64,000 bases of DNA from contig JASBNA010000051.1 of the NCBI GenBank assembly GCA_038087015.1, positions 248,001 to 312,000 on the forward strand, in the 5' to 3' direction. Made by a program: the position numbers and the translations under genes. Origin of the DNA: Cerrena zonata (taxonomy: Eukaryota; Basidiomycota; Agaricomycetes; Polyporales; Cerrenaceae). Shown in pieces: positions 13,028-24,384 of this stretch (positions are counted from its first letter, which is position 1; every line of letters starts with the position of its first letter). The notes under the pieces were generated by a model. That model saw only the letters and a list, made by a program, of their open reading frames with translations. It ran no database searches and was not told where the DNA came from.

Positions 13028-16000
13028 ATGGAGATTCGCCACTTACCTTGTACGTCCCCTTCTAATCCTTCACACTTCTACTCATTATACGAAATATGAT
13101 ATGTTTCTAGTACGTATACTGTATACAGTCAACAGTACACCTCAATACATCCTCGCTCGTTCCTCACATCCTGTAGACGTCACCCTCTTGAACACTCCCT
13201 CACATGGAAGTCCAGGGGGACGCGCGACATTTGGGAAAACCAGTCTACGAAACTGTATCGATGCTATCTGTACATCTAGGTATGTACTCAAATATCTATC
13301 TCTTCACAATCCCTTTGAACAAATAACTCATATCTATTTATCATTAAAAGCCCAGAACTTGTCCCAACCTCACATCGAGATTTCTCCATATACGTCCTTG
13401 ACCCTCTTGAAGCACCAACACCCTCAACTTCTCTCTCAACTTCTTCCTCTCCCCAAGGTCTCGCTATTGGTTTCGGACTTCTCGGATGGGCGTTGCAAGA
13501 TACTAGGACTCAGGAGGTTAATGGGACGCTTGTGTGGGGGAGTATGACTTTGGCTGAACCGGAAGCTTTGGAGGTGATTTTCGCGTTACGAGAGGTATTA
13601 TCATTCCGTTTCGACTATCGATGATTCTTGGTTCCTGGGGTACATTCTGACAGAGGTTTCAGACTCAACCACTACCGAGACCTATGGCTCCTATTGCTCC
13701 GCCCAGTACTTCTACTGTTTCATCATACTCGAATCTTTCGAGTTCACATATTCAAACGCAAATGCAAGGAACCTCTTCTACTAGGCGGCTTGCGAGGGCT
13801 CCTGCATCGACATCGACTCCACCTGGGACAGTCAATCCTTCCTCTCTCCTCTCGGCTCCCACTCAGCCATCACAATCGTCTCAATCGTCGACGTCTCCTT
13901 CGGCACTTCAAGCACTCTTGGCGGCTTTATCTAGTGTCCAGAAGACTCCAGAACTTGTTGCTGCGTTGAGTACTATTGATGCATCTCTCTCTGCGTCGAC
14001 TGCACCTACTCCGACACCTGTACCTGCGAAATCTGTGCCTACACCTGCGAGTTTGATGACTCCACCTCCTGGACTGGCGAATGCAGCTCTGATTGAAGCA
14101 CTGGCTAAACTCATTTGTCCAGACTTGCAGGGACCACCGTCGACTTCAGCTCCTAGTGGATCGAGGACGAGGTCGACGACTGTGTTGACTTCGCCGAGCA
14201 AGATTCATTCTCGTGCTCGTTCCTCACGGACTTGTTCTTCCAGCCATTCGTCGTTGGCGAATGTGAACTCGAAAGCGGATTCGGACGACGAGGTGGTTTT
14301 ACTCGACAAGGAGAATGTCGACCCCAAAGCGTTCAAACGACGGTCGAAAGTGAAAACCAAAGATAGAGAGGGTGCTTCGAGGTCGATGTACCCTGCTTCG
14401 AGTCCTCCGAGATCATCTCACGCGTTGTCGAGGTCGTCGACTGCTAGTTCCCTCGCTTCCACCTCATCCTCGTTTCCCACCGCTTCTACTTCTTCTCTTG
14501 CGTCTTCTTCTGCTTCGACGGTGATAGCTGGACCGAGTTCTAGTTCGAGTGCGAATCCTGTTAAACGGAAACGGACCTTGAATGATTTTATGGAAGAACG
14601 TGAACGGGAGCGGGAAGAGGGTCGGAAAAAGGCTGCTGCTGCTGCTGCTTCTGTACCTTCATCATCCTCTTCGAGATCAGTGACGAAGAAAGCGAGTCGG
14701 GGGAGACTATACGAATCCGGCCATGCTCAGTCGGATTCTGGGATTTTTGCGGAGAGTATGTCCCGTTCACATCCACCCGTGCATTCTCATTCTCTTGATA
14801 AGGGGAAAGGGAGGGCAAGAGAGGATTTTACGTTCCTTTCTGCGAGTACGTCTGCGTCTTTACCTGTGGCGAAGAGTTCTCCGCCGAGGTCGAGAAGAAG
14901 GACTTCGGGACAATCTTCATCTCGGCCTAGCCCGAAGACGAATCCTTCTCCTCATGTTGCCCCTTCTAAGTCGATACCCATATCTGAACCACCTCCAGAC
15001 GAGAATACCCAGTATCAAGAACAGGAACAAGATCAAGAGCAGGAGCAGGAGCAAGTGTCGAATTGGCCGAGGTTACCGACGGGATCAGTACCCCCTCGGA
15101 AACCGTTCGTCCTTCCTGCATGGGCAAAGACGGAGACGGCAACTCTACCGAGGTTCGCGGATGGGTTCAAGCCTAAAGAAGAAGAGGGGGAGAAGAGAAA
15201 GGGACATCAGAAGAAGAGAAGGAGAATCGGACAAGGTTCGGTCGAGCAGAGGAAGGACTGCGAGAAGGAGCAGGAGAAGGGGAAAGAAGTGGAACGGTCT
15301 TCATCTCAACCGATAGTGAAGACGTCTGCGAGACCACCGAGGGCGTTGGCACTGTCGTCTTCGCAACCTATCGTTGCGTTTGCTTCGGATGTTTCGATAT
15401 TCGATCTCGCGAGGCCAAGGACACCGGAGAAGGGGACCTCGTCGTCGTTATCGGTTCATCCACGGTCGCCTCGAACACCGAAGAATAAGAATGGGAGTTC
15501 ACCTAAACGACGGAGGACGTTGGGATCTCCTGATGAAGACCTTTTTGGATCCCCGTTGTTCACACCGTCTGCCAAGAGACGGTCGCCAAGAGGGATCCTC
15601 CAGTCCAACTCACCGTTGCTCAATTCTATGCGGAAGACTGCGACAACGACTACTCCACCGAGGTCGAGACAGAATAGTTCGAATAGCAACAAGGATCCAG
15701 AGGACGATGTGTCGGATACAGATCCGTTTGGAGTCGCGTTGCCCGTCGCTAGTAGTGATGTGGAGGATAACACTGACCCTCCAGAATTGCCTTCGTATGA
15801 AAGTGAAGCTGAAGGTGGGAAACGTCGTTGGTTGAAAGGAGGATTACCTCCATCATCTCCCTTACCTCCTTCAAGTCCTATTTGCTCCCCGGAGAGTGAC
15901 GACCGACTTCCGAGTATCTATGATGCCCTCCAATCCAAGGGAATGGAGTCTTTGCCTCCTTCGAGTCCTGTGTTTTCGCCAGAGAGTGATAGCGATCTTC

Positions 16001-16536
16001 CCTCTGAAGCTGATCGGACGCTCAAGTGGGATACGTTATGTCATTCCGATAGTGATGTCGACTTGACTGCGGGATTGTTACCTATGGACGACCCGGATGC
16101 ATTTGCGTTCCTCTCTGATGGCGAGGACATGTCGGAGGGGTGTCTCTCTGTCGAAGAATTCGAAGCATTCTCGTCTGCGTTTATTTCTGGGACTGCGACG
16201 CCATTCGAGCAGGAGGACGGACCACTGGCAAACGGAGGTGATTTCCTAGGTGACCCGTTGAGTGCGACTATGACTACTGAGGGGGATTCGTTACTCGGGA
16301 CACCGGTGCAAGGTTTGAACTTTGATGAGTTTTGGATGTCGATGGCGCCGCTGCTTGGAGATAGTGTTGTTTCATGGTCGGCAGGGGAGACTGGCCATGA
16401 GACTAGTGGGGATGGGAATGGGATCATGGGTGGTGGAGATGTATTGGGAGGAGGTGAGGATGAACAGAGTGTTGCGGTCGATACGGCCAAGTTTGCTGAG
16501 GGCGTGCAGACGTTGTTGAGTGGGTGTGTATTATGA
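13028..16536 (+). CDS. Ams2/SPT21 N-terminal domain protein, 1,102 aa
   Basis: Four exons (13028-13049, 13111-13279, 13351-13594, 13663-16536) with introns of 61, 71 and 68 nt. The first about 145 residues form the Ams2/SPT21 N-terminal domain: RILYTVNSTPQYILARS, then AICTSSPELVPTSHRDFSI, YVLDPLE, GLAIGFGLLGWAL and ALEVIFALRE. The rest is long, Ser/Pro-rich and probably disordered, with basic nuclear-signal-like patches (VKRKRTLNDFMEER) and acidic stretches near the C-terminus. In yeasts, SPT21 and Ams2 act in the nucleus on histone gene transcription and chromatin. I see no GATA finger, so it is closer to SPT21 than to Ams2. The start is set by splicing: only the ATG at 13028 joins in frame to the conserved LRILYTVNS. 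The 327 bp between the foldback element and this start must hold the promoter; a CACGTG box lies near 12,790. Confidence 0.8.
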
Positions 16537-16951
16537 GCTATGTTGTGGCTTGTAACCGAATGTTGTTGTCTGGGTATATGTAGCCATGTAGGTATACCTT
16601 GTTATTGAGATCGTGTATGTTCTTGTTATGATATATGCCGTTTCGAAATTCGCACTCTGCAATAAGATAAATAAACACCAGCGATATGGATCGTCCCTAG
16701 GTGTCGGTTTGATAGTAGTATCAGCGACACCACCGATTGGAGCTCATGTATATAGTATGACCTCAAAAATGACATTCAATGATGATACTCGGGTGTATAG
16801 TTGATCGTATCTGCAACAGCAAACTATAACTACACAGTGATATTCGTAAAACACGTTCTTCTTCATTGCTGAATTCCTTCTGCATTTGATGTCCTATAAA
16901 TTAATTATTAGTTTGGTCGCTGCGTACCGAAGCGGAATTGTCTCACCGCTA
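16537..16951. other. Intergenic between convergent genes
   Basis: This holds the 3' ends of the SPT21-like gene (plus) and the orphan gene at 16952-17703 (minus). I see no gene in it. Confidence 0.4.
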
Positions 16952-17703
16952 CTACAACGAATTGAGCCTCTGATTGACTATGTCCAAAAGCTGACCACTC
17001 GCGTCGCTACCGTAGTGGATATCGATAAATTGAATAGGGCTGGCATCGTTGGGGTTAATAAAACCCTGGGGATCTGCGAGCCTCAACCTGACTGCGATCT
17101 GCAGGGCAGACTGGATACTAAACGCGGTGTCAATTTTACATGAGTGTCAGGATTTATTGGATATAGGATAAAAATGAATCTCACCTGGTCAAAGTAGCTC
17201 GGTTACTGATACCATTGATGATACCTCTGAACTTGGCGACCTCAGCACTGCCTTGGGCAGTGAAGAATTGCCAACCAACCCGATAATCTGTGGTTCTAAC
17301 AACGAACCCAGCTTTAGCCCTGAATGGTACTTGGGTCTGTGGGCAGATAGATACGAGTCCGACGGCAGAGTTCGCATTCCCAATAGGTAGGTTGTTAGCA
17401 CGAGCCGTAGCAAGGTCAGGTACAACCTTATTCATGGTATTTTGTGTTGTATAGATTTTGTACGCGATACCACCGCGGAACCAGACACCTGCAGCCTCAT
17501 TGGATTTGATCGGGTTATCTGAATTGGTGAACCAGATGGGTCGGTTGGCGTTAGGAGGACGTTGTACATTGCCCTCATCGAATTGAATCTGGGGCGGAGG
17601 CCTATACTAGGGGATCAGTAACTATATCCAAGGGTTCAGACTAAAGAGATAGTACTGACGGGGCTGCGAAGACATCAGCGGTGAGTTCGTGGCTTTGGTC
17701 CAT
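16952..17703 (-). CDS. Orphan protein, paralogue A, 208 aa, three exons
   Basis: Exons 17660-17703, 17185-17601 and 16952-17117 are joined by 58- and 67-nt introns. The product starts MDQSHELTADVFAAP and continues with PIWFTNSDNP, GVWFRGGIAYKIYTTQNTM, PFRAKAGFVVRTTDY, WQFFTAQG and a C-terminal LADPQGFINPNDASPIQF. It has no signal peptide or membrane helix and looks cytosolic. It is clearly homologous, with the same intron positions and phases, to the gene at 18837-19616. I do not recognise the family. The conserved blocks rich in aromatic residues suggest a compact globular fold. The short N-terminal exon differs most between the two copies. Confidence 0.75.
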
Positions 17704-18836
17704 CCTGCTAGTATAGATGCAAATAGGGTGTTCTGAGTGGCGAGATTGTGTAATGGAGGTGCGTCTTGCTGGTGTCCCACAAATATTGTTCCTTTTATAA
17801 AATTCCAAGACTCCTCATTCTAAGGAACGTGCTTCATGGGAAGCGAAAAGAATGGTGATTGAAGCGGCGATGATGATGCACATGTTGGTCGGCTGATGTT
17901 GTATTTCGTTCGTTCTAAGTCCCAGCTAGACTGACGTTTCGGCAGGAGTACTATTGAGTCATGGAAGTAGCATAGTCCTGGGATTGATACGAGTATGGTG
18001 AGACACTACAGGGAGATACAATTAACATACTTACTTTCGAATCTATACTGGGATTATTATTTGCAAACCTATGACAACGATGTTACACACAGTATCCTTC
18101 CATATAGCACGTCGGTTATAATTTTCCTGACAGGAGCACCAACATCTGTGTCTTCTGTACCTAATCTTGTCACTCGATTTTTGGGGGGCTGTCCTGAAAT
18201 AACATCTCAGGGACTATCATTTCCTCGCCGAGTCGAATGACCGACCGCCACCTGGACGAATTATATCCGACCTAAAATCGATAATTGTAAGTCCTTGGAA
18301 ATGTAGTTTGGATATAGCCTTGAACTTATAGTGATATGGCGTGGATTCTGGAGAGGTTACAGGTTCATCGCAGAATCGCACCTGACTGCAAAGCAAGAGT
18401 AATTTTAACGTCAGTTCTATAAATGGATTGCGTAATACCACTTTCATCCTCCGTGAGAGGTCATCATCCTTCTGCGTTCACCAGATTTGTTTCACTGCGT
18501 CACTGTTTTCCAGCTTCCATTACCTGTTCAGCAAAAGATGATCAGTAAACCGCCACTTTATGTCAATGGAGTGGAACCACGTTCTCTGTTCAACCGATAT
18601 GTTAGACTGTGAGTATCGAAGAATGTCTGCATGATGTAAGATGACACTGAAAAGGAGTGAAGCTCAACTCGTCTCAATAGAGGAGATCTTTCCACCCGTT
18701 TCAACACTAGATATTGATACTTGTTGTCAGCAGGCATTTATAGTACATCAGGTCTTTGCCGTCAACTTCTACATTGGTTCTACTCTATATAATCATTAGA
18801 ATTCGCGTTCCAATCGAAGACGAACCATCGTACCTT
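17704..18836. other. Intergenic spacer between the orphan paralogues
   Basis: About 1.1 kb with only short spurious frames. It should contain the promoter of paralogue A and the 3' UTR of paralogue B. Confidence 0.4.
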
Positions 18837-19616
18837 TCAAGAGTTAAGTTTCTCGTTAACTATATCCAACAATTGCTTAACGTTGGTGTCGTTACCGAAA
18901 TGAATATCGATGAATTGGATAGGACTGGCATCATTCGCATTGATGAATCCCTGAGGATCTGCTAGCTTCAGATCGACTGCAATTTTCAAGGCATCTCGGA
19001 TCCTAATGATAGACGATATTATTTGAGTGTCACATCTGTGGAGAGTACGATAGAAGAAGTCGTACTTCGTCAACGTGGTTCGGTCACTGATGCCATTTAT
19101 GATAGTCTTGAATTTAGCGATCGCACTAGTTCCCTGTGCGGTGAAAAACTGCCAGGGGGACTTGTAATCCTTCGTCTTGACGACGAATCCGGCTTTAGCC
19201 CTGAATGGTTTGTCAGTCTTTTTATTCGTAGATACGAGTCCCTCGGCAGCGGTCGCGTTCCCAATGGGAAGGCTCTTGTCACTAGCTGTTTTGAGATCAG
19301 CCTTGACACGAGCCATGGTGTTCTGAGTTCCGTAGATCTTGTATGCAGTACCGCTACGGAACCAAACACCCAAAGCCTCACGAGAGGTAGCGGGGTTATC
19401 TGAATTAGAGAACCAGATGGGTCGACTGGGGTCGGGGGCCCTTCCCACATTTCCTTCGTCGAATTGAACCTGATCTGGTGGCTTTCTATTATTGTGTAGG
19501 TATCAGCAAGATACGATATATAGTTTTGATGATAGTAGTGGTACTGACGCTGCTGCAAATATGACATCCTGCTCGGGAGCAACGGTAACGGTAGTGGGTT
19601 CACGTTCTTGCTCCAT
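18837..19616 (-). CDS. Orphan protein, paralogue B, 217 aa, three exons
   Basis: Exons 19549-19616, 19066-19485 and 18837-19002 are joined by two 63-nt introns. The start MEQEREPTTVTVAPEQDVIF is followed by PIWFSNSDNP, GVWFRSGTAYKIYGTQNTM, PFRAKAGFVVKTKDY, WQFFTAQG and LADPQGFINANDASPIQF. The last exon has exactly the same length (166 nt) as in paralogue A, and all splice phases match, so the pair arose by tandem duplication and both copies stay open. No known domain is recognised. Selection on both copies is suggested because differences are mostly conservative substitutions and no frameshift is present, unlike the neighbouring kinase copies. Confidence 0.78.
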
Positions 19617-21236
19617 AGTAGCTTGAGTAGAAGTGACGATGGACTGACAAAGTAGTTTGTGGAGGGAAGCTAATGTCCTTTACTATGAACATGGCTCTTT
19701 TAAATAATGTCTACGGTTCACCGGAAGCGAAAAGATCATATCATTGATTATACACCATACTGGTACGGTGTTACACATCCCCGGTCGAAGTATGTGATCT
19801 TGGCCCATTCTAAGCTCGCAGTCCTATACAAAAATTGACGTTTCGGCAGAGAAGTTTTGGTATAATGGAAGCCTACGAGACCTAGAATGAGCGAAACGAA
19901 AGATCTACGAGAAATGAGGATTATGAACCGTACCTTTCCATGTAGCATGTCCACGGTGGCGTTCTTCTGCGGGATCGCTCGCTGGCTCAAAAGCTCCGCC
20001 CTAACGTATTGGGGTCTGTTTCAGCTACGCATGAGTCAATATAAGAAGGATGTATCTTAAGTTCGGTGAATAAGCACGTACTCGGTGATATTGTCTGAAT
20101 AAGATGAGCGGCTTAACTTCATGACGCCATGATTAGATCATGCATGATAGTGTTAAAACAATGCCTTTTCTACTAATTTGTTTCCCTATGCTGTCTCTAG
20201 AGTTTGTAGGTTACAAAAGCTCGCTTCGCGTGATGCCAGCTCTAACGCCTCTACGTGATGAATGTGTTTAGAAGATCAGTCGACCGCCACATTATGTGTA
20301 CAGATCATGGGAACTTACCCATGGGTTGTCATAAGAACGCTCTACGGGCATGGGCCTGGATAAATGTTTGTTTACATTGATAATACTATACCGTGACCGG
20401 AGCTAAGCCCCATGTCCTCAGCTCCCAAGAATGTTGATAGTCGGTGGTTTCCATTCAGTTTTCGTTAGTCACCTGCTGAAAGTCTGTGTGAGCGGATTGC
20501 GCGACGGGGATAGAATTCTTATTTTGAGGGTGATTAGGACTAAAGGGAGGTCCTTGAGCTTCACATTCATAACTTGACTAGAGTAGTGCTGGTTAGTCCT
20601 TTAATGGGACGTCAATACTCAGCAAGAAGATACGATACATCGTTCATTCCTCTCTCGCACCCGGATCACACAGGACCCGATTACTCTCGATCGTCATCGT
20701 CACCCCTCTCATACGTGGATAACCTCCTGTGTGGCGCTCGCACGAAACCGAGAGAGAATTGCTGGGAAATGTACAACCTCGCTACCCTAGACATGCAACG
20801 CAAATTGAGGCTCTGATAGAAGAGTTTCATTCGTTCAGACTGAAAGGTCGACGCTATGAAGATAGTACGGACATGATTGGATAGGTTTCACGAGTGGTTG
20901 TTATAATATACTGCCTCCATGGTGCTTGAGGGGAAGACGTTCACAGTGCACACTTGGCTCATCAAGCTGTTCGAGCAAGTGGATATCAAGCCAGATGACC
21001 CGGGCTTAGATTGCCAGCTCAGTAGGTCAAATCATAGTTGCGCTATGCAGAGATCCTATGTGCTGTGTATGAAGAGTCGTCTTGAGGGTTATTGGTTATG
21101 ACATAAGGCGGTCGGAGCGAAATATTCAATCTAAGAGTCGAGGTACTATATACCGAGGCCGAACACCAAGACTCGGACTCTTGATTGAACATGCCGATTA
21201 TGTAATCAGGATCCGCTATGGGAATTCTCAGTTGAA
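19617..21236. other. Intergenic, no gene seen
   Basis: Several short frames occur (for example 20574-20816 and 20919-21101 plus), but none shows a recognisable domain or good splice structure. The stretch may carry the promoter of paralogue B near 19,620. Confidence 0.35.
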
Positions 21237-21483
21237 CGTTAAACGTTACTACTCTCGTAAATCAGACGTCGAGGATAACAGCACAAAGTCAAATAATACA
21301 GAACAATGCGATCATATATCTAGAATGTTTTCTAGGCATGTACCTTCCTTCATTTACGTCTTAGGTACGTATAGATACTGAGCCTTATGCGACTGATTGC
21401 ATCACAACCGACTGAGAGCCTTGTTGACCACGATGCTACTTACCTGCACGGTTGCAACTGCGGACTCTCTACTTGACGCTCCT

Positions 21484-23979
21484 ATGACTGATAGTAGTAG
21501 TCAGTCCTTCGATCAAGCTCGATACAATCTGTGCAAATATCTTGAAGGACGCGTCGCCGAAGTTTCACTAGATGTTTTCAAAAACTCGGTACTCCCTCCA
21601 TTGACTCCAGGGGCTTTGAACAAACTCGATGACACCGTTGCTCATCTTGTCTCTAACGATCGCTGGAATGACTTTCTGGAAGATCCTGCGCACAATACTG
21701 ATCGGGAGGACGTAGTGTTTGCTAGTCTTCCCAAACTTATCGACAACATTGCAAACGCTGTTGCTCCTGTACTTGGCCGCAAAGAAAATAGTGTTACATG
21801 GAAAGCGGAAGTGTGTCCGAGTCTGGCGAAGAATCTTCACGTAAATGGTAATTTACATGGGACCCATCTGGCCAATATCGCCTCCACTACTGAGACTCCA
21901 CCCACCGCTGACGACCTATCACAATCTACACATAACCATGTCTGGCTTTACGAGCTGAAGAAGGCTTACGATACATTCTCTGTTCAAGGGGTTAGTCATT
22001 ACGCTACTCTATTAAACCTCTATCAGTGGTCTCTAACTCTCCTTCCTAGAATCGAGGCAATATCATACGTGCTGCGAGCCATCTCCTCAACGATCGTCGT
22101 CGTCGTTTTACTTTCGCTCTCACTGTCGACAATTGTACCGCCAGACTGTGGTTCTTCTCGTGTTTTCTGGTAATGGCTTCTGAGGAATTTGATTGGATCG
22201 AGGTGCGCCATTGTCCTGTCTCGTTCAATATTTCAATTGAATCACATCTCGGCTGTAGGGTCGTACACATTTCATCCACTTCATTGCTGCATTAGCTTTT
22301 GCAACGGAAACCCAACTCGGCTTCGACCCCAGCATTGAGCGTGTTACGGAGAATGATACAATAAAATACAATATCCACTACTGCGGCAGATGGTATCGAA
22401 TTCTCGAGGATCTCTCCGACTTCAAGGCTAGCTGGATATTAGGACCTGCGACTCGTGTTTGGAAGGTACAAGAGCTCAAGGACAAGTCTGTCGACTCGAC
22501 TCTTGTTGGAAAGGTCCGAGTAATGAAGGATGCGTGGACTGATGAGAACGCTCTTTCTGAGAAGGAAATCCTTGACGATATTATCTCCAAAATAAATGTA
22601 GTCAATCCGCTTACAACAGTCCACCCTGCCTTGGCCGCCGATCACTTTATCGAAATCATGTCAGACGTGCGAGTGGCGGTTACCAATCCTTCAGGCGAAC
22701 AAGAAGGCGACTGTACTTCTACTATCTTTCAGGGTGTTCTGCCATCCCGCGGATCCAACGGCCTTTCAGTTTCTCAGTTTCTGGAAACAACCGAGAGTGG
22801 AATATTTGCTGTCGGTTACTTTCAGAGACTCTACCCTGAAGCTTCACGCACACGTCTCGAAAAGAAAAATCCTCAATTCAAAGGTTGTACTGCCAGACAG
22901 CATAGGAGAATTCTCTACGCGGAATGTGGTAAACCATTGAACAAAATCCTGTCTGATCACAAGAGGCTTTTTGCATCGTTAGGGGGTGTTACAAAAGGTA
23001 ACATATTTGTATTAACTCGCTTCTTGGGATCTTATGCTCATTATTTATCGCATAGCTCTCGAGATCCTATACAGCGCGGGGTATATCCATCACGACTTGA
23101 GTCTCGGAAATATTATTTCTTTCGATGATGGAAAATGCAAGTTGTCCGACTTCGAATATGCAAAACCCTACAAGTTTCAACCCGGATCCGAAGTCACACC
23201 CGCAATCGAGGATACTGATAAAGAGCTTAGAGTGGTAATGTTTCTCTGACCGTTTTGGATATTTATGTACTCAGTTGGAAATGTGACAGGGAACACTCGC
23301 GTTCATGGCCATTGAGGTGCAACGTGGCTCGTATGTCAGTCTGGTATCTACACCAAACTTATCATTGTTCTCTCTTTCTGCGGAAGAGCGGGTGACTCAA
23401 ATGCGACAATACCACAAAAGAATACATGAGGAACTTGACAGGGATCCTATCATTCCATTCCGCCATAACTATCTCCATGATGTCGAGTCCCTCTGGTGGA
23501 TCGCGATGTGGGCTCTCTTCACAACCAGACCGAGATCTTGCCCCCATATCCAATGGTCGAAACGCATGGAGTCCATTTTCCCTCATTCCCCTGATGTTGT
23601 TGATGGTCGGGAGTTATTCTTTTTCAGCAAGAATAACAGGGACTATACGCAGTCGCTACCAGATGCATTCCAGGGCAGCATCTCGATTCTGGAGGGTATC
23701 AGAGTTACATTGGCAGTATTTTACCAGCATTTTCAGCAATTCGCCTTGGGAAAGACAACTGAAGAACTCGAATACGGCCTTCTCTACAGTACTGTTATTG
23801 GTGACTTTAATGCCGCTGCTAACAGTGCTGTTGGCGATCTTGAAATGATCTCAGAGGAGAACAATTGGGGAGAGGAAGAGCCTGAGAGCCATGGAATGAA
23901 GCGCCAATTGGATGATGGAAGTGATGACGGGCATGGGGTAGATTGTATGAGGTCGAAGAAAGTGAAATTGGATACTTAG
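21484..23979 (+). CDS. Fungal-type (FunK1-like) protein kinase, copy 1, 755 aa
   Basis: Exons 21484-21990, 22050-22202, 22259-22997, 23056-23234 and 23290-23979 join in frame without stops. Family marks are NRGNIIRAASHLLN followed by RRRRFTFALTV (exon 2), ETQLGFDPSIERV, GRWYRILEDLSDFKA, the VMKDAW lysine near residue 310, and YAECGKPL. The catalytic loop is YIHHDLSLGN (residues 476-485), where HRD has become HHD but the Asp (480) and Asn (485) are kept. DFE at 498-500 stands for DFG, as is normal for this family. The C-lobe block FRHNYLHDVESLWWIAMWAL and a basic C-terminal tail (RSKKVKL) follow. FunK1 kinases are fungal-specific and mostly of unknown substrate. The start MTDSSSQSF is chosen because the tandem copy has the same one; in-frame ATGs at 21397 and 21433 are alternatives. 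Confidence 0.82.
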
Positions 23980-24384
23980 ATCACACGTAGCATGCTTTCT
24001 AGAGGTTTATTGATATTTGCTCGTACACAGAACATACACCCGGCCCAATAGGATCAAACAAGCATCATTAAAAATAGGATCAGAGAAAAGGATGGTAACA
24101 CTCACATCGAAGTTTTCAGTTGAATGTTGAACGATGCGGCTACTCTCGTAAGCCAGACATCGAGGATAACAGCACAAAGTCAAATAATACAGAACGATGC
24201 GATCATATGTCTAGAATATCTTCTAGATATATGCTAGTATTTACAGGTATGTACATTCCTTCGTTTACGTCTTAGGTACGTATAGATTGCATCACAACCG
24301 ACTGAGAGTCTTTTTGACCATGATACTACTTACCTGCACGGTTGCAACTACGTCTCAGTCGAGAACTCTTTACTTGACGCGACT

